Source: Candidatus Levybacteria bacterium RIFCSPLOWO2_02_FULL_37_18 (GTDB lineage: Bacteria; Patescibacteriota; Microgenomatia; Levybacterales; UBA12049). From it: 46,722 nt of DNA. A program made the position numbers and the translations under genes. The DNA lies in contig MFPD01000023.1 in NCBI GenBank assembly GCA_001784115.1, positions 1-46,722 on the forward strand. The letters run 5' to 3'. Of this stretch, positions 18,917 through 28,799 are shown piece by piece (the first letter of the stretch is position 1; every line of letters starts with the position of its first letter). Under the pieces are notes generated by a model. The model ran no database searches. It was given only the letters and a program-made list of their open reading frames with translations, and was not told where the DNA came from.

Positions 18917-19645
18917 ATGCTTAAAACCAAGTATAAAAACATTTTCGATCATCAAGATTCTTACTGGTGGTATAAGGGTATGGCAGCAATTAATATACTT
19001 CTTCTTAAGAAATATCTCCCCAAAAAAAATAATCTTAAAATATTGGATATTGGTTGTGGTACCGGTGCTGCCTTGCTTTATCTCTCTGACTTTGGTGACG
19101 TAATAGGAGTTGATAAATCAGATGAGGCGTTAAAATTTGCAAAAACACGAGGGAAGGTGATGAAGGGAGATATTGCATCACTTCCGTTTAAAGATGATAC
19201 ATTTGATCTTGTAGTATGTTTGGATGTGTTGTACCATGAATGGGTACATACAAAAAAAGCATTTTTAGAAATAAAACGAGTGGTTAAGCCGGGAGGGATT
19301 GTGTTGATACGAGAGCCGGCATTTGACTGGTTTCGAAGCAGCGAGGACATTGCCTCCCAAACAAAGCATAGATTTACAACAAACGAACTAAAAAGAGAGT
19401 TAATGCAGTCATTTGACATAGTAAAGCTTACGTATCTCAATTTTTTTCTTTTTCCAATTGCGTTTCTTAAACGCTTGCCCGAAATTATAGGTATTAAAAA
19501 GAAAAAAGGAATAAGCGATGCATCTTCCATCTCGCCAGTGTGTAATAACATACTATTTTATATTTTCCTAACCGAACCCATGGTGCTTAACTACATCAAT
19601 TTTCCATTTGGTACATCAGCGTTGTGCGTGGCAAGGAAAAAATGA
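18917..19645 (+). CDS. Class I SAM-dependent methyltransferase (start revised from TTG 18881)
   Basis: LKILDIGCGTGAALLYL, DLVVCLDVLYH. Confidence 0.8.
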   Translation: MLKTKYKNIFDHQDSYWWYKGMAAINILLLKKYLPKKNNLKILDIGCGTGAALLYLSDFGDVIGVDKSDEALKFAKTRGKVMKGDIASLPFKDDTFDLVVCLDVLYHEWVHTKKAFLEIKRVVKPGGIVLIREPAFDWFRSSEDIASQTKHRFTTNELKRELMQSFDIVKLTYLNFFLFPIAFLKRLPEIIGIKKKKGISDASSISPVCNNILFYIFLTEPMVLNYINFPFGTSALCVARKK

Positions 19646-21954
19646 TACGCTTACATATGTTCAAAATTGTAGGGAAAAGAGTTAAAGCAATCTCTGCAAA
19701 TTCTCTCAAAAATTTTTTAAAAGAAAATTTCTTGATTCTTGTTATCATTCTACTCGCGTTTGGCCTCAGAGCTTTCGGTGTCTACCCCGGTTATCCGCAA
19801 ATTCATCCGGACGAAGGAACCAGTTATTATACAGCGATACATCTTTTATATAATTGGTTTGAGCCTGGCAGATTTGACTATCCTGCAGGAATGCCTTTAA
19901 TTCATGCATTGATTTACGTAGTTTTATTCATCCCTATTATGGTGGGAAAGACTATCCTAACAAATCCCCAAAGCATTATTGAGCTTTTGTTTAATCCATC
20001 ACATTTTTTTACCCAGTATAAAGATGCAATTTTTGGCTTAAGAGATATTAATGCCTTTTTTTGGTCAAGGTATATAGCGGCAACATTTGGAACACTGGCT
20101 GTGGGAATGGTATACATAACTGCCAAGAGATTATTCAACAGAGAGGTAGGTCTTTTTGCCGCAGTTTTTTTAGCGTTTAATTTTCGTCATGTCCTTGGTA
20201 GCCATTTTGGTCTTCCCGATGTGCACAATAGCTTTTTTGCCATGCTTACGTTGTATGCGTCTGTGTTGCTATTTGAAAAAAATACCAGGAAAAGATACAT
20301 ATTTGCGGGAATTGCCGCAGCGATTTCTTTTTCTTTAAAATATCAACCGTTTGCTTTTTTACCTTTTTTTCTCACGCACATTATTTGGGCGTTTAGAAAA
20401 AAGAGCGTATGGTACATCTTCCATTCCAATATGATTCTTGCGGGCATATGTTCGATAGCTACGTTTTTAATTATTAACCCGTATTATATTTTTAATATCG
20501 GCGAGGCAATGTATCAAAATAGCAGGGACTACTTGCGGTATCAAATGGGTATCCTTCATTTTAGAGTCTACCCTTATTTCTACTTATTTCATTGGGGTAT
20601 TGGAGAGTTGCCATTCATTTCGATTCTTGGAGGTTTAATAGCTATGTTATTCAAAAGTCCCAAAAAGTTTATCCTTCCATTTTCGTTTGCATTTGTTTTT
20701 ATGTTTGTTATGACTGTCTATAGTAATGGCGGTATTTATCCTCGTAACTTTACTACGGTTATGCCATATCTTATGATATTTGCTGGTTATTTAATGTACA
20801 TACTCCACGTTATTCTTAGAAAATTTTTGAAAAAAGGCGTAAGTTTAAACATGATTATTATGCTTCTTATTGTTATAAATTTTTCTCCCGCTAAGGATTC
20901 GTTTATTTCAAGTTATGAGTATTCCAAACCTTGGACTTTTGTTCCGCTTTCTAAGTGGCTTGACAAAAATATACCAAAGGACGTCTTTATACGAAATTAC
21001 CTGTTGTTTCTTCCTTACAAAACAGTTGCAGGTTTAAGAGAGAAAAATGTTACACAATTAGAGTGGAGTTATGATAAGGGACCCAATTCACTTGCTGAGT
21101 TTCAGGAAGAAGGAGCTGATTTTTCAATCATAAACTCATACATCTATCAAAGCGGAATCTACCAATGGAGAGAATTTTCAGATTCTAAAATGTACTTAAA
21201 GTACAATACTGTTCCGTTTGACTATTTAGAAAATTCGTTTTTGGGTCTGGCTGTAAAAGAACTTATGCAATATACGGTTTTTGAAGCATATAAACAGTGG
21301 CAAGCACAGGAAACCAGTAATTATGTTGTATTTAAAATTCCCTCAAAACCCAAAGAGATTGGAAATAAAATTCTAAGTTTTACATTCGACAAAAAAGAAA
21401 CCGCATGGAAATTAAGAAGCACTTTGGGTTTTGATCCTATTAAATCTGTTTGGGACGGAATGACAGGCAGAACGGAAAAAGGTTCAATAAAAATATCCGG
21501 AACAGGGAACCGTACTGTTCCTTCCAGGGTAGGAGGCTCTCCAATTCAAATTACAGGGGGAAAGTTATATACGGTCACGGGTTGGGTAAAAAACTCTCCT
21601 CCTAAATTTCATATATATCCAGAAGAAGATGGATATCTTCGATTAGATTTTTATAGAAGTAATAACGAAAAAGAGCTTGATACGCTAGGATTATTAGGCG
21701 TTGCCATTTCGCAAAGGGCAAAGGTGACAACAGATGGCGAATGGATACAAGTACAAGTAAGTATGGTTGCTCCCAAAGATGCAAAGTATCTTACCATTAG
21801 CTTTCAACCCACAGAAAGCATACTTTACAATCTTTATTTAGATGATGTTGATTTATACAAAACAGATAACATTCCCAGTGAGCCATTTAAAGAAATTCCA
21901 TATATAAAATCCACGATTCCGAAAGAAAGCCTATATTTTAATGGTTTTCTCTAG
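19624..21954 (+). CDS. PMT/GT39-like GT-C glycosyltransferase with C-terminal jelly-roll/CBM-like domain, copy 1
   Basis: YPGYPQIHPDEGTSYYTA (DE motif after TM1), many TMs; C-term GGKLYTVTGWVK...DGEWIQVQVSMVAPKDAKYLTISFQ...YLDDVDLY. Confidence 0.75.
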   Translation: MRGKEKMIRLHMFKIVGKRVKAISANSLKNFLKENFLILVIILLAFGLRAFGVYPGYPQIHPDEGTSYYTAIHLLYNWFEPGRFDYPAGMPLIHALIYVVLFIPIMVGKTILTNPQSIIELLFNPSHFFTQYKDAIFGLRDINAFFWSRYIAATFGTLAVGMVYITAKRLFNREVGLFAAVFLAFNFRHVLGSHFGLPDVHNSFFAMLTLYASVLLFEKNTRKRYIFAGIAAAISFSLKYQPFAFLPFFLTHIIWAFRKKSVWYIFHSNMILAGICSIATFLIINPYYIFNIGEAMYQNSRDYLRYQMGILHFRVYPYFYLFHWGIGELPFISILGGLIAMLFKSPKKFILPFSFAFVFMFVMTVYSNGGIYPRNFTTVMPYLMIFAGYLMYILHVILRKFLKKGVSLNMIIMLLIVINFSPAKDSFISSYEYSKPWTFVPLSKWLDKNIPKDVFIRNYLLFLPYKTVAGLREKNVTQLEWSYDKGPNSLAEFQEEGADFSIINSYIYQSGIYQWREFSDSKMYLKYNTVPFDYLENSFLGLAVKELMQYTVFEAYKQWQAQETSNYVVFKIPSKPKEIGNKILSFTFDKKETAWKLRSTLGFDPIKSVWDGMTGRTEKGSIKISGTGNRTVPSRVGGSPIQITGGKLYTVTGWVKNSPPKFHIYPEEDGYLRLDFYRSNNEKELDTLGLLGVAISQRAKVTTDGEWIQVQVSMVAPKDAKYLTISFQPTESILYNLYLDDVDLYKTDNIPSEPFKEIPYIKSTIPKESLYFNGFL

Positions 21955-21959
21955 CTGTA

Positions 21960-24266
21960 ATGAGAAAAATTAAATCCTTTTTCTATCCTAAAGGACAATT
22001 CAGCGTTTTTAGAACTGTATTGGTTCTCATTTTTTTACTGGGATTTGTGCTAAGAATTATCGGGACAAATCCGGGATATCCTCCTACTCATCCTGACGAG
22101 CCGGTAATGTATGCTACATCTGCGTATTTGGTTGTTAACAATACACTTGATCCATTTTTAGCCCCCACATATAGATTTCAATATCCCGGATTATTCATAT
22201 ATCTTTACGCATTTCTTTTTAAGTTTATATTTATTCCTTTAAGCGTATTTACATACGCAGTATTACTTCCGGAGGAAGTATCCAGAAATATCTACCGTAT
22301 GCAGGAGTTTGTTAACAATGTTGTTGTAGGAACAGGATATATAAACGCGATGTTTTGGGCAAGGTATATAACAGCGTTTGTAAGCTTCTTTTCTGTTCCA
22401 TTAACGTATCTGATAGGAAAGAGAATGTTTAATACGTACGTTGGATTACTCGCCGCATTCTTTGTCGCCGTAAACTACCGTCATGTTTTATCAAGTCATT
22501 TTAGTCTACCTGATGCTCCAAATGCTACCCTTGCTTTGCTTGTTTTGTATGTATCACTTCTTGTCTACAAGAATCCCACTCTTCGAAATTATCTCATTTT
22601 AGGAATTTCACTTTCTTTGTCTCTAGCAACGAAACTATATGTTTTTTCAATAATTGCATTTTTATTAACTCATCTTCTTGTCCTTCTTAAAAAGAAGAAC
22701 AAGCAACCTGTCTTTAAGAGATTTTTTTCGTTACATTTTTTACTTTCCCGGGAAAACAAAAATTTTTTGTATGCGGGATGTCTCTCTGTTGTTATATTTT
22801 TCTTGCTTAACCCATTTCTTGTTTCCTACCTACATGTAGCAAAACGTACTCACCAGCTTAATAATTTGCGATATGGGTTATTCTATCCACCGTTTGAAAT
22901 AATATTTCCACCACTTTGGTATTTGTATGAAATAGGTTTCGGAGAAATGATGTCAATTCTATTTCTTGTGGGGGTTTTGCTTTTGATTGTAATCAGAAGA
23001 TATTGGATTAATGGTATATATTTATCATTGTTTATTCTATTGCCCTGCGCTATTCTTTTTTATTTTTCTCATGGAGCAGCGTATGTTCGCAACTTCACCA
23101 GCATTGTTCCTTTCGCAATTATTGTAGGGGCGCTTACACTTTGGACAATTTTTGACAAGGTTTGGGGATTTTTTACGAGGAACAAAAAATATTATCTTTT
23201 TACACTTATTGTAATAGCCTGTATAGTTTCATACGGTCAGGTAGTTAACTCCTTAAAACTTGATTATTTTGCTATCAAACCATGGAATTCTACGTGCATA
23301 CAGCAATGGATGGATGAAAATATAAAGAAAGGTGATGTTGTTGCAGTTAACAATCTTGTGCCCAAGAGCAAAAATGAAGGGGTTTCTTATGTTGTTTTTG
23401 GCAATACTGAAAATTATAAAAATGACTTTACGTCAACAGCGCTACAAGAAGAAAAAATTGACTATGTTGTAGCGGACATAGAGTATTTGCGTGGGCGGTT
23501 TAATTGGTGGGTTTCTTCCAGTGATATCTATTGGGGTCAACCCGTGGCTTTATTCGATAACTCATTTGATGGATTAGCACTGAAAGAACTTAGCAGATAT
23601 ATTGTAAAAAGTTGTATCCGACCGTGGCAAAGCCCAGGAGACAACTACATCGCGATTAAGATCCCGCCGCCTGTCTTATCAAATGATCTAGAGTTGATTA
23701 ATGACCACAATTTTATGTATCAATCTCTTAAAATAATAAAGTTTTCATCTTTATACCCAAGCTTTGGTCCTGATGAAGTCGTTGTGATTCATTCAAGCGA
23801 TTGCCTGGTTGATTCTTGTCTTAAGATTAGAGGAAAAAGTATATCTCCGGCACGCAATAAAATAGTAATTGAGGATCGTATTCCTGTAGTAGCTGGAAAA
23901 CGGTATGTTGTAAAAGGCAAAATAAGATCAAAAAACGAGATTGGAGCAGAATCCAGAGACGGATTTCTTCGTATCGACTATTACAGTAGTAAAGTTATTT
24001 ACAGTACAAAGCGGGGGATGCTTGCGTCCATTTCTAGACGGTATTATGGTGACGGTTCATGGAAAGAATTTCAGGTTTCTCAAGTTGCCCCAAACGGCGC
24101 CGCATATATGCAGGTTAGTTTTCAGGTGGAAAGATATGATAAGACATTTTTTCTTGACGAAGTGAAAGTATATCGGATACAACAAGACCCATCAGATACG
24201 GAAATACAAGCATCGAACAAAAAAGAAATTGATAATGTTGTGTTGTACCCGCTTTCACTGTTGTAG
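21960..24266 (+). CDS. PMT/GT39-like GT-C glycosyltransferase with C-terminal jelly-roll/CBM-like domain, copy 2
   Basis: NPGYPPTHPDEPVMYATSAY; paralog of the preceding ORF; C-term AGKRYVVKGKIR...DGSWKEFQVSQVAPNGAAYMQVSFQ...FLDEVKVY. Confidence 0.75.
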   Translation: MRKIKSFFYPKGQFSVFRTVLVLIFLLGFVLRIIGTNPGYPPTHPDEPVMYATSAYLVVNNTLDPFLAPTYRFQYPGLFIYLYAFLFKFIFIPLSVFTYAVLLPEEVSRNIYRMQEFVNNVVVGTGYINAMFWARYITAFVSFFSVPLTYLIGKRMFNTYVGLLAAFFVAVNYRHVLSSHFSLPDAPNATLALLVLYVSLLVYKNPTLRNYLILGISLSLSLATKLYVFSIIAFLLTHLLVLLKKKNKQPVFKRFFSLHFLLSRENKNFLYAGCLSVVIFFLLNPFLVSYLHVAKRTHQLNNLRYGLFYPPFEIIFPPLWYLYEIGFGEMMSILFLVGVLLLIVIRRYWINGIYLSLFILLPCAILFYFSHGAAYVRNFTSIVPFAIIVGALTLWTIFDKVWGFFTRNKKYYLFTLIVIACIVSYGQVVNSLKLDYFAIKPWNSTCIQQWMDENIKKGDVVAVNNLVPKSKNEGVSYVVFGNTENYKNDFTSTALQEEKIDYVVADIEYLRGRFNWWVSSSDIYWGQPVALFDNSFDGLALKELSRYIVKSCIRPWQSPGDNYIAIKIPPPVLSNDLELINDHNFMYQSLKIIKFSSLYPSFGPDEVVVIHSSDCLVDSCLKIRGKSISPARNKIVIEDRIPVVAGKRYVVKGKIRSKNEIGAESRDGFLRIDYYSSKVIYSTKRGMLASISRRYYGDGSWKEFQVSQVAPNGAAYMQVSFQVERYDKTFFLDEVKVYRIQQDPSDTEIQASNKKEIDNVVLYPLSLL

Positions 24267-24283
24267 TTTTTTTGATCTGTTTT

Positions 24284-25000
24284 ATGTTAACAAATAAAAA
24301 AATTTCAATTACTCTTCCAGCGTATAATGAAGAACAGACTATTGAGCAGGTGGCAAGGAATGCTTTACACGCTGTTTTAGGGTTGACCAGAAAATACCAA
24401 ATCTTACTTGTTAATGATGGTTCTTATGATAAAACCGGAGAAATTATGAATAGGATTAAAAAAGAATTCGGAAGCAATATTTCCGTAGTTCATCATAAAA
24501 AAAATAAAGGATTTACCGGAGCAATGAAATCATGTTATGAGAATGCAAACGGCGACTTAATTTTTCTTGGTCCCGCGGACGGCCAGTTTGATTATTTAGA
24601 ACTTACATTATTTATTGAAGCAATTAAAGATAATGATATTGTTGTTGCATATAGAGCCGTTAATCAAGAAGGGTTTATTCGAAAATTCTACTCATTCCTT
24701 TTTCATTTAATTACGAAACTTCTTTTTGGAATAAGATTGAGAGAGTTTTCAAGCTGCATTCTATATACTAGGGAAGTAAGAAATTCCATTTCAATAACCT
24801 CTGATCCGTTTTCCTGTTTATTTTTACCGGAATTTATTTATAGGTCAATGAAAAAAGGATATAGGATTGGAGAAGTCCCAATACATTTTTATAAACGAAA
24901 AGGGGGGGTACGAAAAGGGACAAATTTTAGAATGATAGTAAAGACCTTGTTTGAGATAACCAAATTCTGGTTTGATATTAGATTAAGGCGAGTTCGCTAA
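24284..25000 (+). CDS. Glycosyltransferase family 2 (DPM1-like); start possibly 24272
   Basis: ISITLPAYNEEQTIEQVA, LLVNDGSYDKT, GPADGQF. Confidence 0.83.
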   Translation: MLTNKKISITLPAYNEEQTIEQVARNALHAVLGLTRKYQILLVNDGSYDKTGEIMNRIKKEFGSNISVVHHKKNKGFTGAMKSCYENANGDLIFLGPADGQFDYLELTLFIEAIKDNDIVVAYRAVNQEGFIRKFYSFLFHLITKLLFGIRLREFSSCILYTREVRNSISITSDPFSCLFLPEFIYRSMKKGYRIGEVPIHFYKRKGGVRKGTNFRMIVKTLFEITKFWFDIRLRRVR

Positions 25001-25579
25001 AACAAATACTCCATAATCTACAATTCCTCCACGCTGTCTGTATGCTTTCTTGATTGTGAATTTTTTTTTAAACATTACATTATAATCTTGAAAATTGCGA
25101 ATATGATGTCCTTCGTCAAAATAACGAAGAAGACGACCTGGGAAATTTATTGCGTCTATAGGCGGAATTGCTTCAATAATTAAGGCTTTCCCATTTTTCC
25201 TTAGAATTCTTTTCATATGAAGAAGGACATTTGTTGACACATTATTATTCATGTGATGAATAACTCCTACAATTAAAATTGCATCAAATGAATTACTTGG
25301 AAAGGTGATTTTATCACCACTCATTGTTATAAACTTATAAGGATACTTTTTCTTGGCAAAATCGATCAGGTTTTGATCTATATCAATACCAATATAATCT
25401 GCATTTGAAAAATATTGAGAAAGAATTCCTGTTCCACAACCAATATCAAGAATTTTTGTGTTATTTCTTATCGGCAACTCTTTACGAATTATTTTTTTTA
25501 AGATAAGGTAATTTGCCGTTATAAATCGTATAATAAATTCTTTTAATAAAATTGTACCATCGTTTCTTGAATAGAGCAT
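24983..25579 (-). CDS. Class I SAM-dependent methyltransferase (start revised from TTG 25594)
   Basis: KILDIGCGTGILSQYFS, DAILIVGVIHHM; TTGAAT (25617-25622)-N17-TATAAT (25594-25599) upstream. Confidence 0.78.
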   Translation of the reverse strand: MLYSRNDGTILLKEFIIRFITANYLILKKIIRKELPIRNNTKILDIGCGTGILSQYFSNADYIGIDIDQNLIDFAKKKYPYKFITMSGDKITFPSNSFDAILIVGVIHHMNNNVSTNVLLHMKRILRKNGKALIIEAIPPIDAINFPGRLLRYFDEGHHIRNFQDYNVMFKKKFTIKKAYRQRGGIVDYGVFVLANSP

Positions 25580-25641
25580 AACAATATGAGACAATTATAA
25601 ATATTCTATACAAGAAATTCAAACGAGATTAGAACGTATTT

Positions 25642-26673
25642 ATGGAAAAAACTCAGAAATCTTTTATAAATGTAGCACTCGTTGGTTATGGATATTGGGG
25701 CCCAAACTTACTTAGAGTTTTTAGCGAGTGCGATGCTGTAAAAGTACTCTGGTGTTGTGATAAAAGAGTAGAAAGATTAAAGATTGTAAAAAGAAAATTT
25801 CCCGCTGTAAAAACAACGAGAAAAATAGAAAACATTTTACAGGACGACAAGGTAGATGCGGTAATTATAGCAACCCCATTGTCAACACATTTTATACTGG
25901 CAAAAAAAATACTGTTATTTAACAAGCATGTATGGTTAGAAAAACCAATGACTGAAAATTCTGCCCAAGCTGCCCAGCTTATTGCGTTGGCAAAATCTAA
26001 AAATAAAGTATTATTTGTGGATCACATTTTTCTGTACACACAACCAGTTTCTTACTTAAAAAAAATAATCGATGAAAACGTAATTGGAAAAATATATCAT
26101 CTGGATTCTTCCCGAATTAATTTAGGATTATTTCAACCGGATACAAACGTGATATGGGATTTAGCAATTCATGATATAACAATTATGCTTTACCTTTTTG
26201 GTAAAAATCCTAAGAGTGTTTTCGCGTTTGGTAATTCTCATATTAGAAAAGGACTTGACGATACTGCTTACCTACGTTTTACATTTGACAAAAAAACTTC
26301 GGCTTATATCCGAGTGAGTTGGTTGTCTCCGCTTAAAATTCGCAGAACTATTATTAGTGGTAACAAAAAAATGATTTTATATGATGATTTAGAAACATCA
26401 GAAAAAGTAAAAATTTATGACTACAGAGTTTCGATCAACAAGAATTACAAGCCGTGGTCTTCTACTTCTGGATATCAATATAGAACCGGTGACATTCATA
26501 CACCGGCATTGGAAAATAAAGAGGCGCTAAAAACCGCATGTGAGCATTTTATCGACTGCATACTCAGGAATAAAATACCTTTAACCAGTGGTGAGGCCGG
26601 ATTGAATTGCGTAAAAATTCTTGAAGCAGCTTCATTTTCCTTGAAAAATAAGGGCGCAGAACAAATACTATGA
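25642..26673 (+). CDS. Gfo/Idh/MocA-family oxidoreductase
   Basis: VALVGYGYWGPNLLRVF, HVWLEKPMTEN (EKP motif), WDLAIHDI. Confidence 0.88.
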   Translation: MEKTQKSFINVALVGYGYWGPNLLRVFSECDAVKVLWCCDKRVERLKIVKRKFPAVKTTRKIENILQDDKVDAVIIATPLSTHFILAKKILLFNKHVWLEKPMTENSAQAAQLIALAKSKNKVLFVDHIFLYTQPVSYLKKIIDENVIGKIYHLDSSRINLGLFQPDTNVIWDLAIHDITIMLYLFGKNPKSVFAFGNSHIRKGLDDTAYLRFTFDKKTSAYIRVSWLSPLKIRRTIISGNKKMILYDDLETSEKVKIYDYRVSINKNYKPWSSTSGYQYRTGDIHTPALENKEALKTACEHFIDCILRNKIPLTSGEAGLNCVKILEAASFSLKNKGAEQIL

Positions 26674-27665
26674 AAATGTACGGGAAGCAAGTTCTTGTAA
26701 CAGGCGGAGCAGGTTTTATAGGGAGTAATTTGGTACGAGCTTTGTTAGCAAAAAATAATTCCGTTTTGGTGGTAGACAACTTTTCTGTTGGATCTATCAA
26801 TAATTTAAAAGATGTAAAGGCAAATAAAAATCTTAAAGTAATCAATGCGGATATTTTGCATAAGCGCACGATGGAAAGTCTCACAAAAGGAATAGATGTT
26901 ATTTTTCATTTGGCTGTTGTGTGCTTGAGAGTATCGTTTAAAGATCCGTTTCTTGTTAATGAGGTAAATTCCACTGGAACTTTATCCATGCTGTGGGCAG
27001 CACATAAAGCAAATGTAAAAAAATTTGTATATTGTTCGTCTTCGGAGGTATATGGTACTGCGGTAACGGCACCAATGAGTGAGATGCATCCTTTACGACC
27101 AACTACGATTTACGGCGCCAGCAAGTTGCAGGGCGAGATATACACAAAATGTTTTAACGATAATTTTGGATTACCCACAGTCATTGTGCGGCCGTTTAAT
27201 ACGTACGGATATCATGAACATGTCTCAGGTCCATATGGTGAAGTGATTCCTCGATTTGTTATACGGATAAAAAATAATTTATCGCCAATTATTTTTGGTG
27301 ACGGTAAGCAGACTCGTGATTTTACGTTCGTTACAGATACGGTGGTTGGCATGATTATGGCCGCGGAAAACGATAGACTAAATGGTGATGTGGTAAACAT
27401 CGCGCGAGGACATGAAGTAACGATTAATGATGTGGCAAAAACCATAATAAAGCAGCTTAATAATGAAGTAAAGATTACATACGTGTCCCCTAGGCCATCT
27501 GATGTTAGAAGACATTTTGCTGATATTACTAAAGCAAAAAAAATCTTGAATTTCATGCCGAAAATTTCTATTGAAGAAGGTCTTGAGATGTATTTAGCAT
27601 ATCTTGAAAATGAAAAGATAGATTTTAAGACAGCGTTAAAACCTGTTCCGGAAAGGAATTGGTAA
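26670..27665 (+). CDS. NAD-dependent epimerase/dehydratase (extended SDR)
   Basis: VLVTGGAGFIGSNLVRAL, CSSSEVYG, IYGASK, RPFNTYG. Confidence 0.85.
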   Translation: MKMYGKQVLVTGGAGFIGSNLVRALLAKNNSVLVVDNFSVGSINNLKDVKANKNLKVINADILHKRTMESLTKGIDVIFHLAVVCLRVSFKDPFLVNEVNSTGTLSMLWAAHKANVKKFVYCSSSEVYGTAVTAPMSEMHPLRPTTIYGASKLQGEIYTKCFNDNFGLPTVIVRPFNTYGYHEHVSGPYGEVIPRFVIRIKNNLSPIIFGDGKQTRDFTFVTDTVVGMIMAAENDRLNGDVVNIARGHEVTINDVAKTIIKQLNNEVKITYVSPRPSDVRRHFADITKAKKILNFMPKISIEEGLEMYLAYLENEKIDFKTALKPVPERNW

Positions 27666-27668
27666 ACA

Positions 27669-28799
27669 ATGATTGTTCCTCTTACAAAACCATTTCTTGA
27701 CAGGAATGAAGAAGAAGCAGTGGTAAAGGTTTTGCGCAGCGGATGGCATACGCAAGGGCCTCAAGTGGAAATATTAGAAAAAGAGTTTTGTGCTTATACA
27801 AAAGTAAAACATGCGGTAGCGGTTTCAAGTTGTACAACCGGACTTTATTTGTCGCTTTTGATAGCAGGAATCGGAAAACATGATGAAGTGTTGGTTCCAT
27901 CTTTCACTTTTATTGCCACCGTCAACGTAATCGTTCAGGCAGGAGCAGTTCCCGTATTTGTTGAAGTTGACAGAAACTCATTCAATATAGATCCAAACCA
28001 ACTAGAAAAAAAAATTACAAAGAAAACAAAGTCAATTATAGTCGTTGATCAAGTTGGAAATCCATGTGATCTTGATAGAGTAAAAAAAATTGCAAGAAAA
28101 CATGGCCTTTTTATTATCCAGGATGCGGCATGTTCGCTTGGGTCATTGTACAAAAATAAAAGAATTGGAGGATTGGCAGACGTAACTTGTTTTAGTTTTC
28201 ATCCTCGGAAAGTAATAAGCTCTGGCGAGGGAGGAATGATTACTACCAACATAAAAAGTATTGCACAACAAGCCAAAATACTGCGTACGCATGGAGCGTC
28301 GATATCAGATTATAAGCGGCACAACACAATAAAAATTACAGCGGAGTCATATAGTGTTGCAGGATTCAACTATCGGTTAACAGATATTCAAGCAGCAATT
28401 GTAATTGCCCAGATGAAAAAACTCCCCAGTATTATAAAAAAACGTACGTATCTGGCAAATAGATATACTAATTTTCTCGCATCTATTAGAAGTATTCGCA
28501 CGCCATATACTCCTTCGTATGCGATTCCCAACTGGCAGTCATATATTATTACATTGCTTCCTGGCGCATCGTTATTACAAGAAGAACTAATGCAAAAACT
28601 GCTAGATCGGGGAATTGTTACTCGTAGGGGGGTCATGGCCTGTCATCTAGAACCATATTACAAAAATAGTATTAGAAACTGTTCGCTTCCTATTACGGAA
28701 ATGCTTACAAAAAACACGGTAACCTTACCTCTTTTTCCTGAGTTGACTGTTAAACAGCAAGATTATGTGATAGGGTCACTTAAACTACTTCTGAAATGA
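27669..28799 (+). CDS. DegT/DnrJ-family aminotransferase
   Basis: AVSSCTTGLYLSLL, QDAACSLGSLYKNKR, FSFHPRKVISSGEGGMI. Confidence 0.9.
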   Translation: MIVPLTKPFLDRNEEEAVVKVLRSGWHTQGPQVEILEKEFCAYTKVKHAVAVSSCTTGLYLSLLIAGIGKHDEVLVPSFTFIATVNVIVQAGAVPVFVEVDRNSFNIDPNQLEKKITKKTKSIIVVDQVGNPCDLDRVKKIARKHGLFIIQDAACSLGSLYKNKRIGGLADVTCFSFHPRKVISSGEGGMITTNIKSIAQQAKILRTHGASISDYKRHNTIKITAESYSVAGFNYRLTDIQAAIVIAQMKKLPSIIKKRTYLANRYTNFLASIRSIRTPYTPSYAIPNWQSYIITLLPGASLLQEELMQKLLDRGIVTRRGVMACHLEPYYKNSIRNCSLPITEMLTKNTVTLPLFPELTVKQQDYVIGSLKLLLK

